Assembly (NCBI GenBank): GCA_029465975.1
Contig: CM055745.1
Location: 4,588,204-4,652,203, forward strand
Source of the DNA: Dallia pectoralis
Taxonomy: Eukaryota; Chordata; Actinopteri; Esociformes; Umbridae
Length of the DNA: 64,000 nt
Reading direction: 5' to 3'
Below the pieces are notes generated by a model that saw only the letters and a program-made list of their open reading frames with translations, was not told the DNA's origin and searched no databases. Made by a program: the position numbers and the translations under genes. This document shows, one piece after another, positions 1 through 13,700 of the stretch (the stretch's first letter is position 1; each line of letters begins with the position of its first letter).

Positions 1-266
1 TTAGCGTGACTTCTGTCCCAAGGTTGTGTTTCTATTAAACATGAACTAAAGTTCAAATTCGCAAGGTCACTGTAGTATATCCACAATATTGTAAAACAAT
101 AATGTCATGCAATAACGCTGTACAATAACGCTGTACAATAACGCCGCACCGTGACATAAAGAAGTATCTGGACAAATCGCCACTCCCAGTCGCGGGAGGT
201 GTAGTGCATAAAAGCCATGTGCAGAGCCAGATTTAGTTACATTTTGTGTCGTCCTGGTTTTACTGT

Positions 267-885
267 ATGAATGCAGCAAATGATCCTACAGTATGAATGC
301 AGCCAGTGATCCTACAGTAATAATGCCGCCAGTGATCCTACTATAATAATGCAGCCAGTGATCCTACTGTAATAATGCAGCCAGTGATCCTACTGTAATA
401 ATGCCGCCAGTGATCCTACTGTAATAATGCAGCCAGTGATCCTACTGTAATAATGCAGCCAGTGATCCTACTGTAATAATGCAGCCAGTGATCCTACTGT
501 AATAATGCAGCCAGTGATCCTACTGTAATAATGCAGCCAGTGATCTTACTGTAATAATGCAGCCAGTGATCCTACTGTAATAATGCAGCCAGTGATCCTA
601 CTGTAATAATGCAGCCAGTGATCCTACTGTAATAATGCAGCCAGTGATCCTACTGTAATAATGCAGCCAGTGATCCTACTGTAATAATGCCGCCAGTGAT
701 CCTACTGTAATAATGCAGCCAGTGATCCTACTGTAATAATGCAGCCAGTGATCCTACTGTAATAATGCAGCCAGTGATCCTACTGTAATAATGCAGCCAG
801 TGATCCTACTGTAATAATGCAGCCAGTGATCCTACTGTACTAATGCAGCCAGTGATCCTACTGTATGAATGCAGCCAGTGGTCCA
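267..885. repeat. 26-bp minisatellite (ZNRF1 intron)
   Basis: About 23 copies of a 26-bp unit beginning taatgcagccagtgatccta. Variants differ mostly at gcagcc/gccgcc and at the borders (tatgaatg). Confidence 0.95.
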
Positions 886-2070
886 TAAAATGTGAAGATC
901 TAATTAACAATTTCTTGAAGTTAACTTTGCTAGTCATCGGGTTCGGCCGTAGAGCCCAGTGAGCTTACCTTCTGGGAGGCCTTACATGCTTGTCTCTGTC
1001 TCTGTCCACAGATATGACCTGGACACAGCATAGTCTCATACTCTCATAGAAAGCACTCCCTTTACGTTTTTTCCTCACCTCTGCTTCTGCCACTAATTTC
1101 TTCCAATTCTTCCTCTGTCTATCCCTAAGGAGGGGCTGAAAATAGCAGCCAGGGGAAAAGTGGGTCAGCTGCCATGGGGGGGGTAGGTGTTTTACCGACC
1201 AACTACGTTTACTATGCCCATCTTAGTTCCTCCTCCGTTTGTCTATCTTACCAACACTCTACCTGTCCATACCTAGTTCTGTCCTCTACGGCCGGTCAGG
1301 ATGTCTTCATCACTCCTTCATCACTCCAGACTCACTCTTGGTGAGTCTGGGACTAAAATATGCCCTCGAAGTGATTGCTAGACGTATACGTTTCAGCTGA
1401 TCACAATGCAGAGACAGTAGCTAAAACCTGCCAGGTGTTTAATGGTAAAACGTCCACGAAAAAACAACCCAAAAATGTGTGCGCAAATCCGCAAAACAAA
1501 GTTTGTTTTCTACCCGGCGGGATCATTGCGCAGAGTGTCAGGGGAACGTACTGATACGTACTGATATGTCCTTGTGTCATGTGCCTCGTCCACATTCGAC
1601 AACACGATCAACGTCGAAGGTTGTAAACCGGACAGGGGCATACTTCCCCCGGCCTGGAGCGTGATCTGTATCGTCTAAAAAATACCACATCTGGAGCGAC
1701 ATCCTCGGTTGGCATGAGTGAATTGTTACCACTTTTATGCGTATTTATCGTTTGACCAAAACAAGCACAACGTGGCACGGCCACAAGTTTATTTCTGGCC
1801 ATTCACACGGTACACTCAGTTCGCTCCCTGGACTGGGATTTTCATGGCCAGTGTGATAATTGTCTACCGTTGTGTTAAAAGCAGACGAGTCGAGCCCTGC
1901 CCACTGGGACTCGGACAGTAACTACACAGTGTAAAACGTTTCCCACAGCAGCCAATGAACAATACTGGTTGGCTTCCTAAACGACACCATATGCCAAAGG
2001 TTGGGACCTGATAATGACCAGGAAATCTAGTGACCAGACTGACTAATCATTACTAGTGTTTATGGTCGTT
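886..2070. other. ZNRF1 intron, no feature recognised
   Basis: Mostly unique sequence without repeats or coding signal. A ggggggg run lies at about 1178-1184. Short open frames here show no codon or motif support. Confidence 0.6.
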
Positions 2071-2545
2071 TCGTTAAGGTAAAGTGTTGTATCGTTTGGG
2101 ACTCATCCCTGTTAAGGTAAAGTGTTGGGTCGTTTGGGACTCATCCCTGTTAAGGTAAAGTGTTGGGTCGTTTGGGACTCATCCCTGTTAAGGTAAAGTG
2201 TTGGGTCGTTTGGGACTCATCCCTGTTAAGGTAAAGTGTTGGGTCGTTTGGGACTCATCCCTGTTAAGGTAAAGTGTTGGGTCGTTTGGGACTCTCCCTG
2301 GTGTTTATGGTCGTTTTGTTATGGTAAAGTGTGCGGTCAGTTTGGGACTCATTAATAGTGTTTATGGTAGTTTTGTTAAGGTAAAGTGTTGTGTCGTTTG
2401 GGACTCATCCCTGTTAAGGTAAAGTGTTGGGTCAGTTTGGGACTCATTAATAGTGTTTATGGTTGATTCATTAAGGTAAAGTGTTGGGTCAGTTTGGGAC
2501 TCATTAATAGTGTTTATGGTAGTTTTGTTAAGGTAACCGACCCCA
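2071..2545. repeat. 38-bp minisatellite A (ZNRF1 intron)
   Basis: A 38-bp unit beginning gttaaggtaaagtgttgggt, with 6 regular copies (2073-2298) and then longer and rearranged variants containing tttatggtagttttgttaag. Each unit has aaggtaaag, a 5' splice site-like string on the transcribed strand of ZNRF1. Confidence 0.92.
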
Positions 2546-2740
2546 CACTTTACCTTGACACAAGTCTCATAAACGACCTGGTGTTCATGAAAGTTTGAAG
2601 GGCACAATTAATATTTCCATTCAAACGAACCTTTCCTATTCATCTATATTTGGTATTCAATCTCATATGGTGAGTTTTCATGGATAATAAGGCCATTTCA
2701 AAGTGACCCCGACCCGTTCAGCAGTGGTGTAGGTTGGCAG

Positions 2741-5116
2741 TACAGTATTAGTGGTCTAACAGCCATTATACACATATGTACAGTATTAGTGGTCTAACAG
2801 CCATTATACACATATGTACAGTATGAGTGGTCTAACAGCCATTATACACATATGTACAGTATTAGTGGTCTAACAGCCATTATACACATATGTACAGTAT
2901 TAGAGGTCTAACAGCCATTATACACATATGTACAGTATTAGAGGTCTAACAGCCATTATACACATATGTACAGTATTAGAGGTCTAACAGCCATTATACA
3001 CATATGTACAGTATGAGTGGTCTAACAGCCATTATACACATATGTACAGTATTAGTGGTCTAACAGCCATTATACACATATGTACAGTATTAGAGGTCTA
3101 ACAGCCATTATACACATATGTACAGTATTAGAGGTCTAACAGCCATTATACACATATGTACAGTATGAGTGGTCTAACAGCCATTATACACATATGTACA
3201 GTATTAGTGGTCTAACAGCCATTATACACATATGTACAGTATTAGAGGTCTAACAGCCATTATACACATATGTACAGTATTAGAGGTCTAACAGCCATTA
3301 TACACATATGTACAGTATTAGAGGTCTAACAGCCATTATACACATATGTACAGTATGAGTGGTCTAACAGCCATTATACACATATGTACAGTATTAGTGG
3401 TCTAACAGCCATTATACACATATGTACAGTATTAGAGGTCTAACAGCCATTATACACATATGTACAGTATGAGTGGTCTAACAGCCATTATACACATATG
3501 TACAGTATGAGTGGTCTAACAGCCATTATACACATATGTACAGTATTAGAGGTCTAACAGCCATTATACACATATGTACAGTATTAGTGGTCTAACAGCC
3601 ATTATACACATATGTACAGTATTAGAGGTCTAACAGCCATTATACACATATGTACAGTATTAGAGGTCTAACAGCCATTATACACATATGTACAGTATTA
3701 GAGGTCTAACAGCCATTATACACATATGTACAGTATTAGAGGTCTAACAGCCATTATACACATATGTACAGTATGAGTGGTCTAACAGCCATTATACACA
3801 TATGTACAGTATTAGTGGTCTAACAGCCATTATACACATATGTACAGTATTAGAGGTCTAACAGCCATTATACACATATGTACAGTATTAGAGGTCTAAC
3901 AGCCATTATACACATATGTACAGTATTAGAGGTCTAACAGCCATTATACACATATGTACAGTATTAGTGGTCTAACAGCCATTATACACATATGTACAGT
4001 ATTAGTGGTCTAACAGCCATTATACACATATGTACAGTATTAGTGGTCTAACAGCCATTATACACATATATACAGTATTAGTGGTCTAACAGCCATTATA
4101 CACATATGTACAGTATGAGTGGTCTAACAGCCATTATACACATATGTACAGTATTAGAGGTCTAACAGCCATTATACACATATGTACAGTATTAGAGGTC
4201 TAACAGCCATTATACACATATGTACAGTATTAGAGGTCTAACAGCCATTATACACATATGTACAGTATTAGAGGTCTAACAGCCATTATACACATATGTA
4301 CAGTATTAGAGGTCTAACAGCCATTATACACATATGTACAGTATTAGAGGTCTAACAGCCATTATACACATATGTACAGTATTAGAGGTCTAACAGCCAT
4401 TATACACATATGTACAGTATTAGAGGTCTAACAGCCATTATACACATATGTACAGTATGAGTGGTCTAACAGCCATTATACACATATGTACAGTATTAGA
4501 GGTCTAACAGCCATTATACACATATGTACAGTATTAGAGGTCTAACAGCCATTATACACATATGTACAGTATTAGTGGTCTAACAGCCATTATACACATA
4601 TGTACAGTATTAGAGGTCTAACAGCCATTATACACATATATACAGTATTAGTGGTCTAACAGCCATTATACACATATGTACAGTATTAGAGGTCTAACAG
4701 CCATTATACACATATGTACAGTATTAGAGGTCTAACAGCCATTATACACATATGTACAGTATTAGAGGTCTAACAGCCATTATACACATATGTACAGTAT
4801 GAGTGGTCTAACAGCCATTATACACATATGTACAGTATTAGAGGTCTAACAGCCATTATACACATATGTACAGTATTAGAGGTCTAACAGCCATTATACA
4901 CATATGTACAGTATTAGAGGTCTAACAGCCATTATACACATATGTACAGTATGAGTGGTCTAACAGCCATTATACACATATGTACAGTATTAGAGGCCTA
5001 ACAGCCATTATACACATATGTACAGTATTAGAGGTCTAACAGCCATTATACACATATGTACAGTATTAGTGGTCTAACAGCCATTATACACATATGTACA
5101 GTATTAGAGGTCTAAC
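2741..5116. repeat. 38-bp minisatellite B, about 62 copies, abutting ZNRF1 exon
   Basis: The 38-bp unit begins tacagtattagtggtctaac and includes the palindrome acatatgt. Three main variants (tattagtgg, tattagagg, tatgagtgg) are interspersed. Homogeneity is very high. The array ends 25 bp before the ZNRF1 exon at 5142, leaving just enough room for its polypyrimidine tract. Confidence 0.96.
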
Positions 5117-5141
5117 CAATCCTTCTCCATTGTCTCCTCAG

Positions 5142-5237
5142 GGTTCAAGTGTCCCGTCTGCTCCAAGTCTGTGGCATCCAATGAGATGGAGGTGCACTTC
5201 ATCATGTGTCTAAGCAAGCCCCGCCTCTCATACAACG
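5142..5237 (+). CDS. znrf1: ZNRF1 exon: C2HC zinc finger
   Basis: The acceptor tctcctcag ends at 5141 and the donor gtgagac starts at 5238. The exon starts with two bases of a split Gly codon, carries 31 whole codons (FKCPVCSKSV to KPRLSYN) and ends with the first base of Asp. The Cys-x2-Cys...His-x3-Cys zinc ligands are intact. The 38-bp array on the 5' side stops 25 bp before the exon, and a 25-bp array starts about 30 bp after it. Confidence 0.95.
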
Positions 5238-8200
5238 GTGAGACAAACCCCTCCTCCACCCTTGAACCCCACATGGACCCCCACCTAGACCCTAAAACCA
5301 GACCACCACCTAGACCCTAAAACCAGACCACCACCTAGACCCTAAAACCAGACCACCACCTAGACCCTAAAACCAGACCACCACCTAGACCCTAAAACCA
5401 GACCACCACCTAAACCCTAAAACCAGACCACCACCTAGACCCTAAAACCAGACCACCACCTAGACCCTAAAACCAGACCACCACCTAGACCCTAAAACCA
5501 GACCACCACCTAGACCCTAAAACCAGACCACCACCTAGACCCTAAAACCAGACCACCACCTAAACCCTAAAACCAGACCACCACCTAGACCCCAAAACCA
5601 GACTACCACCTAGAACCTAAAACCAGACCACCACCTAAACCCTAAAAACAGACCACCACCTAGACCCCAAAACCAGACCACCACCTAGAACCTAAATAAA
5701 ACCAAACAGTGCTTCAGCAAAGTATTAGTTTAACGGTGTACACACTTATGCAACCATGTTATAGTAAGATTTGAATGTTTTATTTCTCCCCGTCAAAGAT
5801 TTCAGTCTGTTCTTCAATTGAATTGTTCATATCATAGGTCAGACTTTTGATATCCACTAAATACATTTTGGAGCAGCCTTTCAACGTAGATGTTGTTTAT
5901 GTTAATCTGTTCTGTTGTTATGTCATCACATGGTAAGGTGGTTCTGGCAGACAGCTGGTTGGTCATGTGTTGTCTAACAAAACGACACAAAAACGTTCAG
6001 TCTTTTGTTTCGTGTGAAGCGCGTACCATGGCTTAATGTACTGAAATATTCACTTGGTCTGGAAAGTCTGTCTAACTCAAGGTTAGCTTTCCTACATGAC
6101 AGGATGTTTGCAATAAGAAGATACGACTGCATACATGGCTGGCTGCAAACTAACACACAACGTTAGTTGCCATGGCAGCTTAACATTAAAGTTAATGACC
6201 CGGGGTGGTCCAGTGGTCGGGGCCGCATGAGTTCACTTCCCACCTGCGCCCCGTTTTTTCAGCACGCTATCTTCACCACAGATGTGTTCCTGATACAAAG
6301 GTGTCAGTAGTACACACAGTTCATCACAGTTTGCTCATTATGAGAGTGTGTACTCACAAAACAGCCAGGGTGTTCAGATGGTTGGGGTTTAAGTCCCGGA
6401 CTAAAATATCAAGCTGAAGTATATTTCATACATTGACATTTACAATTATTGAAAAATATATTGTATCAAATTTCTTCAAACTGTTCTTGTTGCTTGGTTT
6501 AGAAATTTAAAATATTATTCTTTTCCTGTTGGTTTGTTAGTAAGCATTGTGTAAGTGGTAACTAGAGAGTACAAACTGTAAGTATTGTGTAAGTGGTAAC
6601 TAGAGAGTACAAACAGTAAGCATTGTGTAAGTGGTAACTAGAGAGTACAAACAGTAAGTATTGTGTAAGTGGTAACTAGAGAGTACAAACAGTAAGTATT
6701 GTGTAAGTGGTAACTAGAGAGTACAAACAGTAAGGATTGTGTAAGTGGTAACTAGAGAGTACAAACAGTAAGCATTGTGTAAGTGGTAACTAGAGAGTAC
6801 AAACGGTAAGCATTGTGTAAGTGGTAACTAGAGAGTACAAACAGTAAGTATTGTGTAAGTGGTAACTAGAGAGTACAAACAGTAAGCATTGTGTAAGTGG
6901 TAACTAGAGAGTACAAACAGTAAGTATTGAGCAAGTGGTAACTAGAGAGTACAAACAGTAAGTATTGTGTAAGTGGTAACTAGAGAGTACAAACAGTAAG
7001 TATTGTGTAAGTGGTAACTAGAGAGTACAAACAGTAAGGATTGTGTAAGTGGTAACTAGAGAGTACAAACAGTAAGGATTGTGTAAGTGGTAACTAGAGA
7101 GTACAAACAGTAAGCATTGTGTAAGTGGTAACTAGAGAGTACAAACAGTAAGTATTGTGTAAGTGGTAACTAGAGAGTACAAACAGTAAGGATTGTGTAA
7201 GTGGTAACTAGAGAGTACAAACAGTAAGTATTGTGTAAGTGGTAACTAGAGAATACAAACGGTAAGCATTGTGTAAGTGGTAACTAGAGAGTACAAACAG
7301 TAAGTATTGAGCAAGTGGTAACTAGAGAGTACAAACAGTAAGCATTGTGTAAGTGGTAACTAGAGAGTACAAACAGTAAGCATTGTGTAAGTGGTAAATG
7401 GAGAGTACAAACAGTAAGCATTGTGTAAGTGGTAACTAGAGAGTACAAACAGTAAGTATTGTGTAAGTGGTAACTAGAGAGTACAAACAGTAAGGATTGT
7501 GTAAGTGGTAACTAGAGAGTACAAACAGTAAGTATTGAGCAAGTGGTAAATGGAGAGTACAAACAGTAAGCATTGTGTAAGTGGTAAATGGAGAGTACAA
7601 ACAGTCAGCATTGTGTAAGTGGTAACTAGAGAGTAAAAAGAGTAAGTATTGTGTAAGTGGTAACTAGAGAGTACAAACAGTAAGCATTGTACAGACGGAC
7701 CTTCATGAATACTAGAGTTTAGAACTGTCCATTACAGTCGCTATAGAAATGTCATTTGAATCGTGTATTTCTATGACCTTGTATTTCTTAAGATGCTTGT
7801 CAATAATCACAGTATCTAAACAAGAAGAGTCTGATCCATGCATGTCATAATGATGGAAAATGGGTTAATAAGTGACAACAAGTACCTATATTGAAGGCAG
7901 GAATATAATATCTGAGATATTCTGATATCTCCCAAGAAGTGTGAGTGTTGGCACATGTTTGACAGGAGCTTCTGTGATGAAGACCACCAGAGTTGCTGAT
8001 GTTTCACAATTTCTCGTGGACAGATCCTTCTTGCCACAGAGCTTTCAGTCTGTTTTACTGGCTCGTTGTGGACACTATGTTCACATTATTTTCCAATGCC
8101 TTCGGTAAGGACACTATGTTCGCTCCTTTATAACTGGGTACTGACCTGTACAGAGCTGCAGTTATTTTGACATTTTCTGTATGACATTATATCTGTAATT

Positions 8201-10704
8201 GGCGCTTGGCTAATAGGATCAGGTAGTCGGAGAGGGTTTTACAAAGCAGTCCATAAATATTTGGACTGTGACGCAAGTTATGTTGTTTATGTTGCTCTGA
8301 ACCATCACATCATGTCTGGACCATCATGTCTGCACCAACCAGCCTGGACCATCAAGCCTGGACCTTCAAATCTGGACCATCATGTCTGGACCATCATGTC
8401 TGTACCATCATGTCTGTACCATGAAGTCTGCACCATCTAGCCTGGACCATCTAGCTTGGACCATCAAGCCTGGACCTTCACATCTGGACCTTCACATCTG
8501 GCCCATCATGTCTGGACCATCAAGTCTGGACCTTCAAATCTGGTCTACATCCACCTGATCTACATCCACCTGGTCTACATCCACCTGATCTACATCCACC
8601 TGGTCTACATCCACCTGGTCTACATCCACCTGGTCTACACACACCTGGTCTACATCCACCTGATCTACATCCACCTGATCTACATCCACCTGGTCTACAT
8701 CCACCTGGTCTACATCCACCTGGTCTACATCCACCTGGTCTACACACACCTGGTCTACATCCACCTGGTCTACATCCACCTGGTCACAGACTTCTGTGGA
8801 GTCCATTGTCCAAGAACTTTTGGCCCCCCCTACATTTTAGGGCTATGAAGCGTTCATTATTACGTTTTTATGAAAGTGGTTTATCCGATAAAAAATACCC
8901 TCTAATGGAGGCTGACATTCTGCACTCTTATCACTATAGTATTGTATCATTTCACTAGAGACAAAACAGAAAATCCTGCGAAAAAACTGCATCACTAATG
9001 ACCTTGCCCTGGATGCTCGTCACGTTCAGGTAGTCAAGCCAGGCATGTCTGTTCCGAGTCGAGTCAGCTATCGGATCACCCGTCCCAGTGAATTATGGGT
9101 GCGTGTGTAATGTTCATTTCCCTGTGTGCCAACCTGGCTTCAGGTTGTGTGATTGAGAGTGTCTGGCTGAGACCTGCAGACTTGGACAGCCGTGTGAGTG
9201 TGGGACTGAAGAAATGACTGACATCAACCTGTCTGACTGACATCTACCTGTCTGAGTGACATCTACCTGTCTGAGTGACATCTACCTGTCTGGGTGACAT
9301 CTACCTGTCTGAGTGACATCTACCTGTCTGAGTGACATCTACCTGTTTGAGTGACATAAACTACCTGTCTGACTGACATAAACTACCTGTCTGAGTGACA
9401 TCTACCTGTCTGAGTGACATCTACCTGTCTGAGTGACATCTACCTGTCTGACTGACATATACCTGTCTGACTGACATCTACCTTTCTGAGTGACATCTAC
9501 CTGTTTGAGTGACATCTACCTGTCTGAGTGACATCTACCTGTCTGACTGACATCTACCTGTCTGACTGACATCTACCTGTCTGAGTGACATCTACCTGTC
9601 TGAGTGACATCTACCTGTCTGACTGACATCTACCTGTCTGACTGACATCTACCTGCCTGAGTGACAGTGCTGCGGTCCCGTCTGTCATGTCGGTCTGGGG
9701 CTGGAGGTGACATGTCACATCTGTCTGCTCCACTTTCTGGGGCTCCTTTATAGGTCCAATGCAGCCATTATTTGCAAAACAATTTACTACCTTACTGGGA
9801 TGGTTTTTAAAATAAAGTTGAGGAGAGGACATAGAGATAACAGTAAATATGTTAGCAAGCAAGTAAGTTTATTTATGTAGCATTTATATTTATATGTGCT
9901 TTACATAAAAACTTCATAGCAACCTGTTTACTGGCATCATGAACATTTCAAACATTACATCTCTAACGGTGTAAAAAAGGTCTTTAGAACCTAAGAAACA
10001 CTTAGTTATTGCGCTTATCTTCAAATAGCTAGGATGGACAACCACACAAATATATATATATATATATATATACACACAGTGTATCATACTTTATAACATG
10101 TGTTATAATCACACACGGTGAAACCAATTGCACCCGAATTAACCCTGGGAATTTATTCTTCAAGGACGGATCTGTCTGGAACAATGAACGGGTAGAAACA
10201 GATTGAGATGAAAAAGGAAGAGAAAAGAACAACGACAGAGAGAAACAAAATGGGATGAATGTACTCGGGGAAAATCTGATATTGAGGTAACGGATTTGCC
10301 TCGGAGGGACTTGTAGATAAGACAGTACCAGTGAGTCTGGCGTTGTGTCTGCGGCAAAGGCCAGGTTATCCGTGTGTACAGATACCAGTGATGAGGGTTG
10401 TAGTAGGCACCGGTGACAAAGCCTTTGACGTTGTCACGGACGATCGCTAATTCTCTGAGGTAAATATTAGCAGCAGTTGCCGGGTGCACCCATGGCAATC
10501 ATTAAAGCCTAACTGCTCCGCAGAATACGAATCAGTTGAGTCATCTGTTAATTGAGCATTCTTTCGAAAAACTAGATAGACAGGTCAGAATAGCAGTCAG
10601 CCTAAACCAGTTCATTTGATACACGTGTCTGAAGTACATTTGCCTTGCAGAGTAAGAGCTAACAGAGCATTCAGGAAAATAAGATAAGCTAGAGGCAGAC
10701 AGGA

Positions 10705-10777
<73 letters not shown>

Positions 10778-13700
10778 TTAAGGTGTCAAAATGACAAGTG
10801 TGTTTTCTCTTTTTTGGAGAATAAGGCCAATATCATTTTAATTTTACTCTTAATTTGTTTACATGTTACCTCCTTCTCTATTCCCTCCTCCCATAACAAT
10901 AACACTGTCTCTCTAATTATGTGTCTGCCTGTCTTTCAATGTGTCTGTCTCTTCTTACCGTCTCCATCGCCGCCTGTCTTTGCAGAGTTTTTGTGAAAGA
11001 CAGATCAACGGTTGATCTTATTTCCCAGAATGCTTTATTGTTTTGTCATTCACCTGGGCTAGCGGCCTGTCACACATCACCAGATCTCTGAAAGGCCAGT
11101 GGTATAACCGTGATATAGGGAGGCAGCGACGCATCCGCAGCACATCGGTGACGGACGGCGTTTGCCTTGTTGTCTGACTTCGGCCCATCGGCGAATAAGA
11201 AGCAGAGGGCAGTGGCCGAGATTTTACGGCTGCGCTCATACATTTGAATACATTGAATCAGACTGAATTCATTGTGTGATTGAAATCGGTGTGTGATGGA
11301 ATTCAGAGTGTGATTGAATTCAGTGTGTGATTGAATTCAGAGTGTGATTGAATTCAGTGTGTGATTGAATTCAGAGTGTGATTGAATTCAGAGTGTGATT
11401 GAATTCAGTGTGTGATTGAATTCAGTGTGTGATTGAATTCAGTGTGTGATTGAATTCAGTGTGTGATTGAATTCAGTGTGTGATTGAATTCAGTGTGTGA
11501 TTGAATTCAGTGTGTGATGAAAGCGTAATGAAGGGCTGAATAACTCGAAAACAGTTCAGTCATTTTTTTAATGATTTCTTTGTGTCCCGACACAAAAGAG
11601 GGAATAAACAACAACAGAACACATCGGCACAGAATTTCACAATCGGTGCGTCCCAACCATTAACCCGTTCGATCACTTTACTGAGACCTTATCTGCCGAT
11701 ATCTGTACTAATCCAAAAACATCTTTCCCCCTTTTTTACACTTATTCTCTTAATAATTAATTTGTTTGGATATCTTTTTGCTTAACCTAACCTGACCTAT
11801 TGGTGTGCGGCCAGCATGTTTAATGGTTTGAAAAGCCGCCCATCATTTGTGTTGTTTACTCAGTGAACCCTAGTGATGCCAGTCCCAAATATAAACCTCA
11901 TCTACCACCATCAGGCTCAGAGAGTATTGATCCTGCTGGTGAGGCATGCAAATCACCCAGACACTCAGACAAACAGACAAACAGACACCCAGACAAACAG
12001 ACACCCAGACACTCAGACAAACAGACATCCAGACAAACAGACAAACAGACACCCAGACACTCAGACAAACAGACATCCAGACAAACAGACATCCAGACAC
12101 TCAGACAAACAGACATCCAGACACTCAGACAAACAGACATCCAGACAAACAGACACCCAGACACTCAGACAAACAGACACCCAGACACTCAGACAAACAG
12201 ACATCCAGACAAACAGACATCCAGACACTCAGACAAACAGACATCCAGACACTCAGACAAACAGACACCCAGACACTCAGACAAACAGACACCCAGACAC
12301 TCAGACAAACAGACACCCAGACACTCAGACAAACAGACACCCAGACACTCAGACAAACAGACATCCAGACACTCAGACAAACAGACACCCAGACACTCAG
12401 ACAAACAGTCACCCAGACAAACAGACACTCAGACAAACAGACACCCAGACACTCAGACAAACAGACACCCAGACACTCAGACAAACAGACACCCAGACAC
12501 TCAGACAAACAGACATCCAGACAAACAGACATCCAGACAAACAGACATCCAGACACTCAGACAAACAGACATCCAGACAAACAGACACCCAGACACTCAG
12601 ACAAACAGACATCCAGACACTCAGACAAACAGTCACCCAGACAAACAGACACTCAGACAAACAGACACCCAGACACTCAGACAAACAGACACCCAGACAC
12701 TCAGACAAACAGACACCCAGACACTCAGACAAACAGACACCCAGACACTCAGACAAACAGACATCCAGACACTCAGACAAACAGACACCCAGACAAACAG
12801 ACACTCAGACACCCAGACACCCAGACACTCAGACAAACAGACACCCAGACAAACAGACACCCAGACACTCAGACAAACAGACATCCAGACAAACAGACAA
12901 ACAGACACCCAGACACTCAGACAAACAGACAAACAGACATCCAGACAAACAGACATCCAGACACTCAGACAAACAGACATCCAGACAAACAGACACCCAG
13001 ACACTCAGACAAACAGACATCCAGACAAACAGACACCCAGACACTCAGACAAACAGACATCCAGACACTCAGACAAACAGACACCCAGACACTCAGACAA
13101 ACAGACATCCAGACATCCAGACAAACAGACATCCAGACACTCAGACAAACAGACACCCAGACACTCAGACAAACAGACACCCAGACACTCAGACAAACAG
13201 ACATCCAGACAAACAGACATCCAGACAAACAGACATCCAGACACTCAGACAAACAGACATCCAGACAAACAGACACCCAGACACTCAGACAAACAGACAT
13301 CCAGACAAACAGACACCCAGACACTCAGACAAACAGACATCCAGACACTCAGACAAACAGACACCCAGACACTCAGACAAACAGACATCCAGACATCCAG
13401 ACAAACAGACATCCAGACACTCAGACAAACAGACACCCAGACACTCAGACAAACAGACACCCAGACACTCAGACAAACAGACATCCAGACAAACAGACAT
13501 CCAGACACTCAGACAAACAGACACCCAGACACTCAGACACCCAGACACTCAGACAAACAGACATCCAGACACTCAGACAAACAGACATCCAGACAAACAG
13601 ACATCCAGACACTCAGACAAACAGACACCCAGACACTCAGACACCCAGACACTCAGACAAACAGACATCCAGACAAACAGACATCCAGACACTCAGACAA

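Noticed and set aside
2741..5116. CRISPR-like array
   Set aside because: Units are joined head to tail with no unique spacers, and the sequence is a eukaryotic intron. The same holds for the other arrays.
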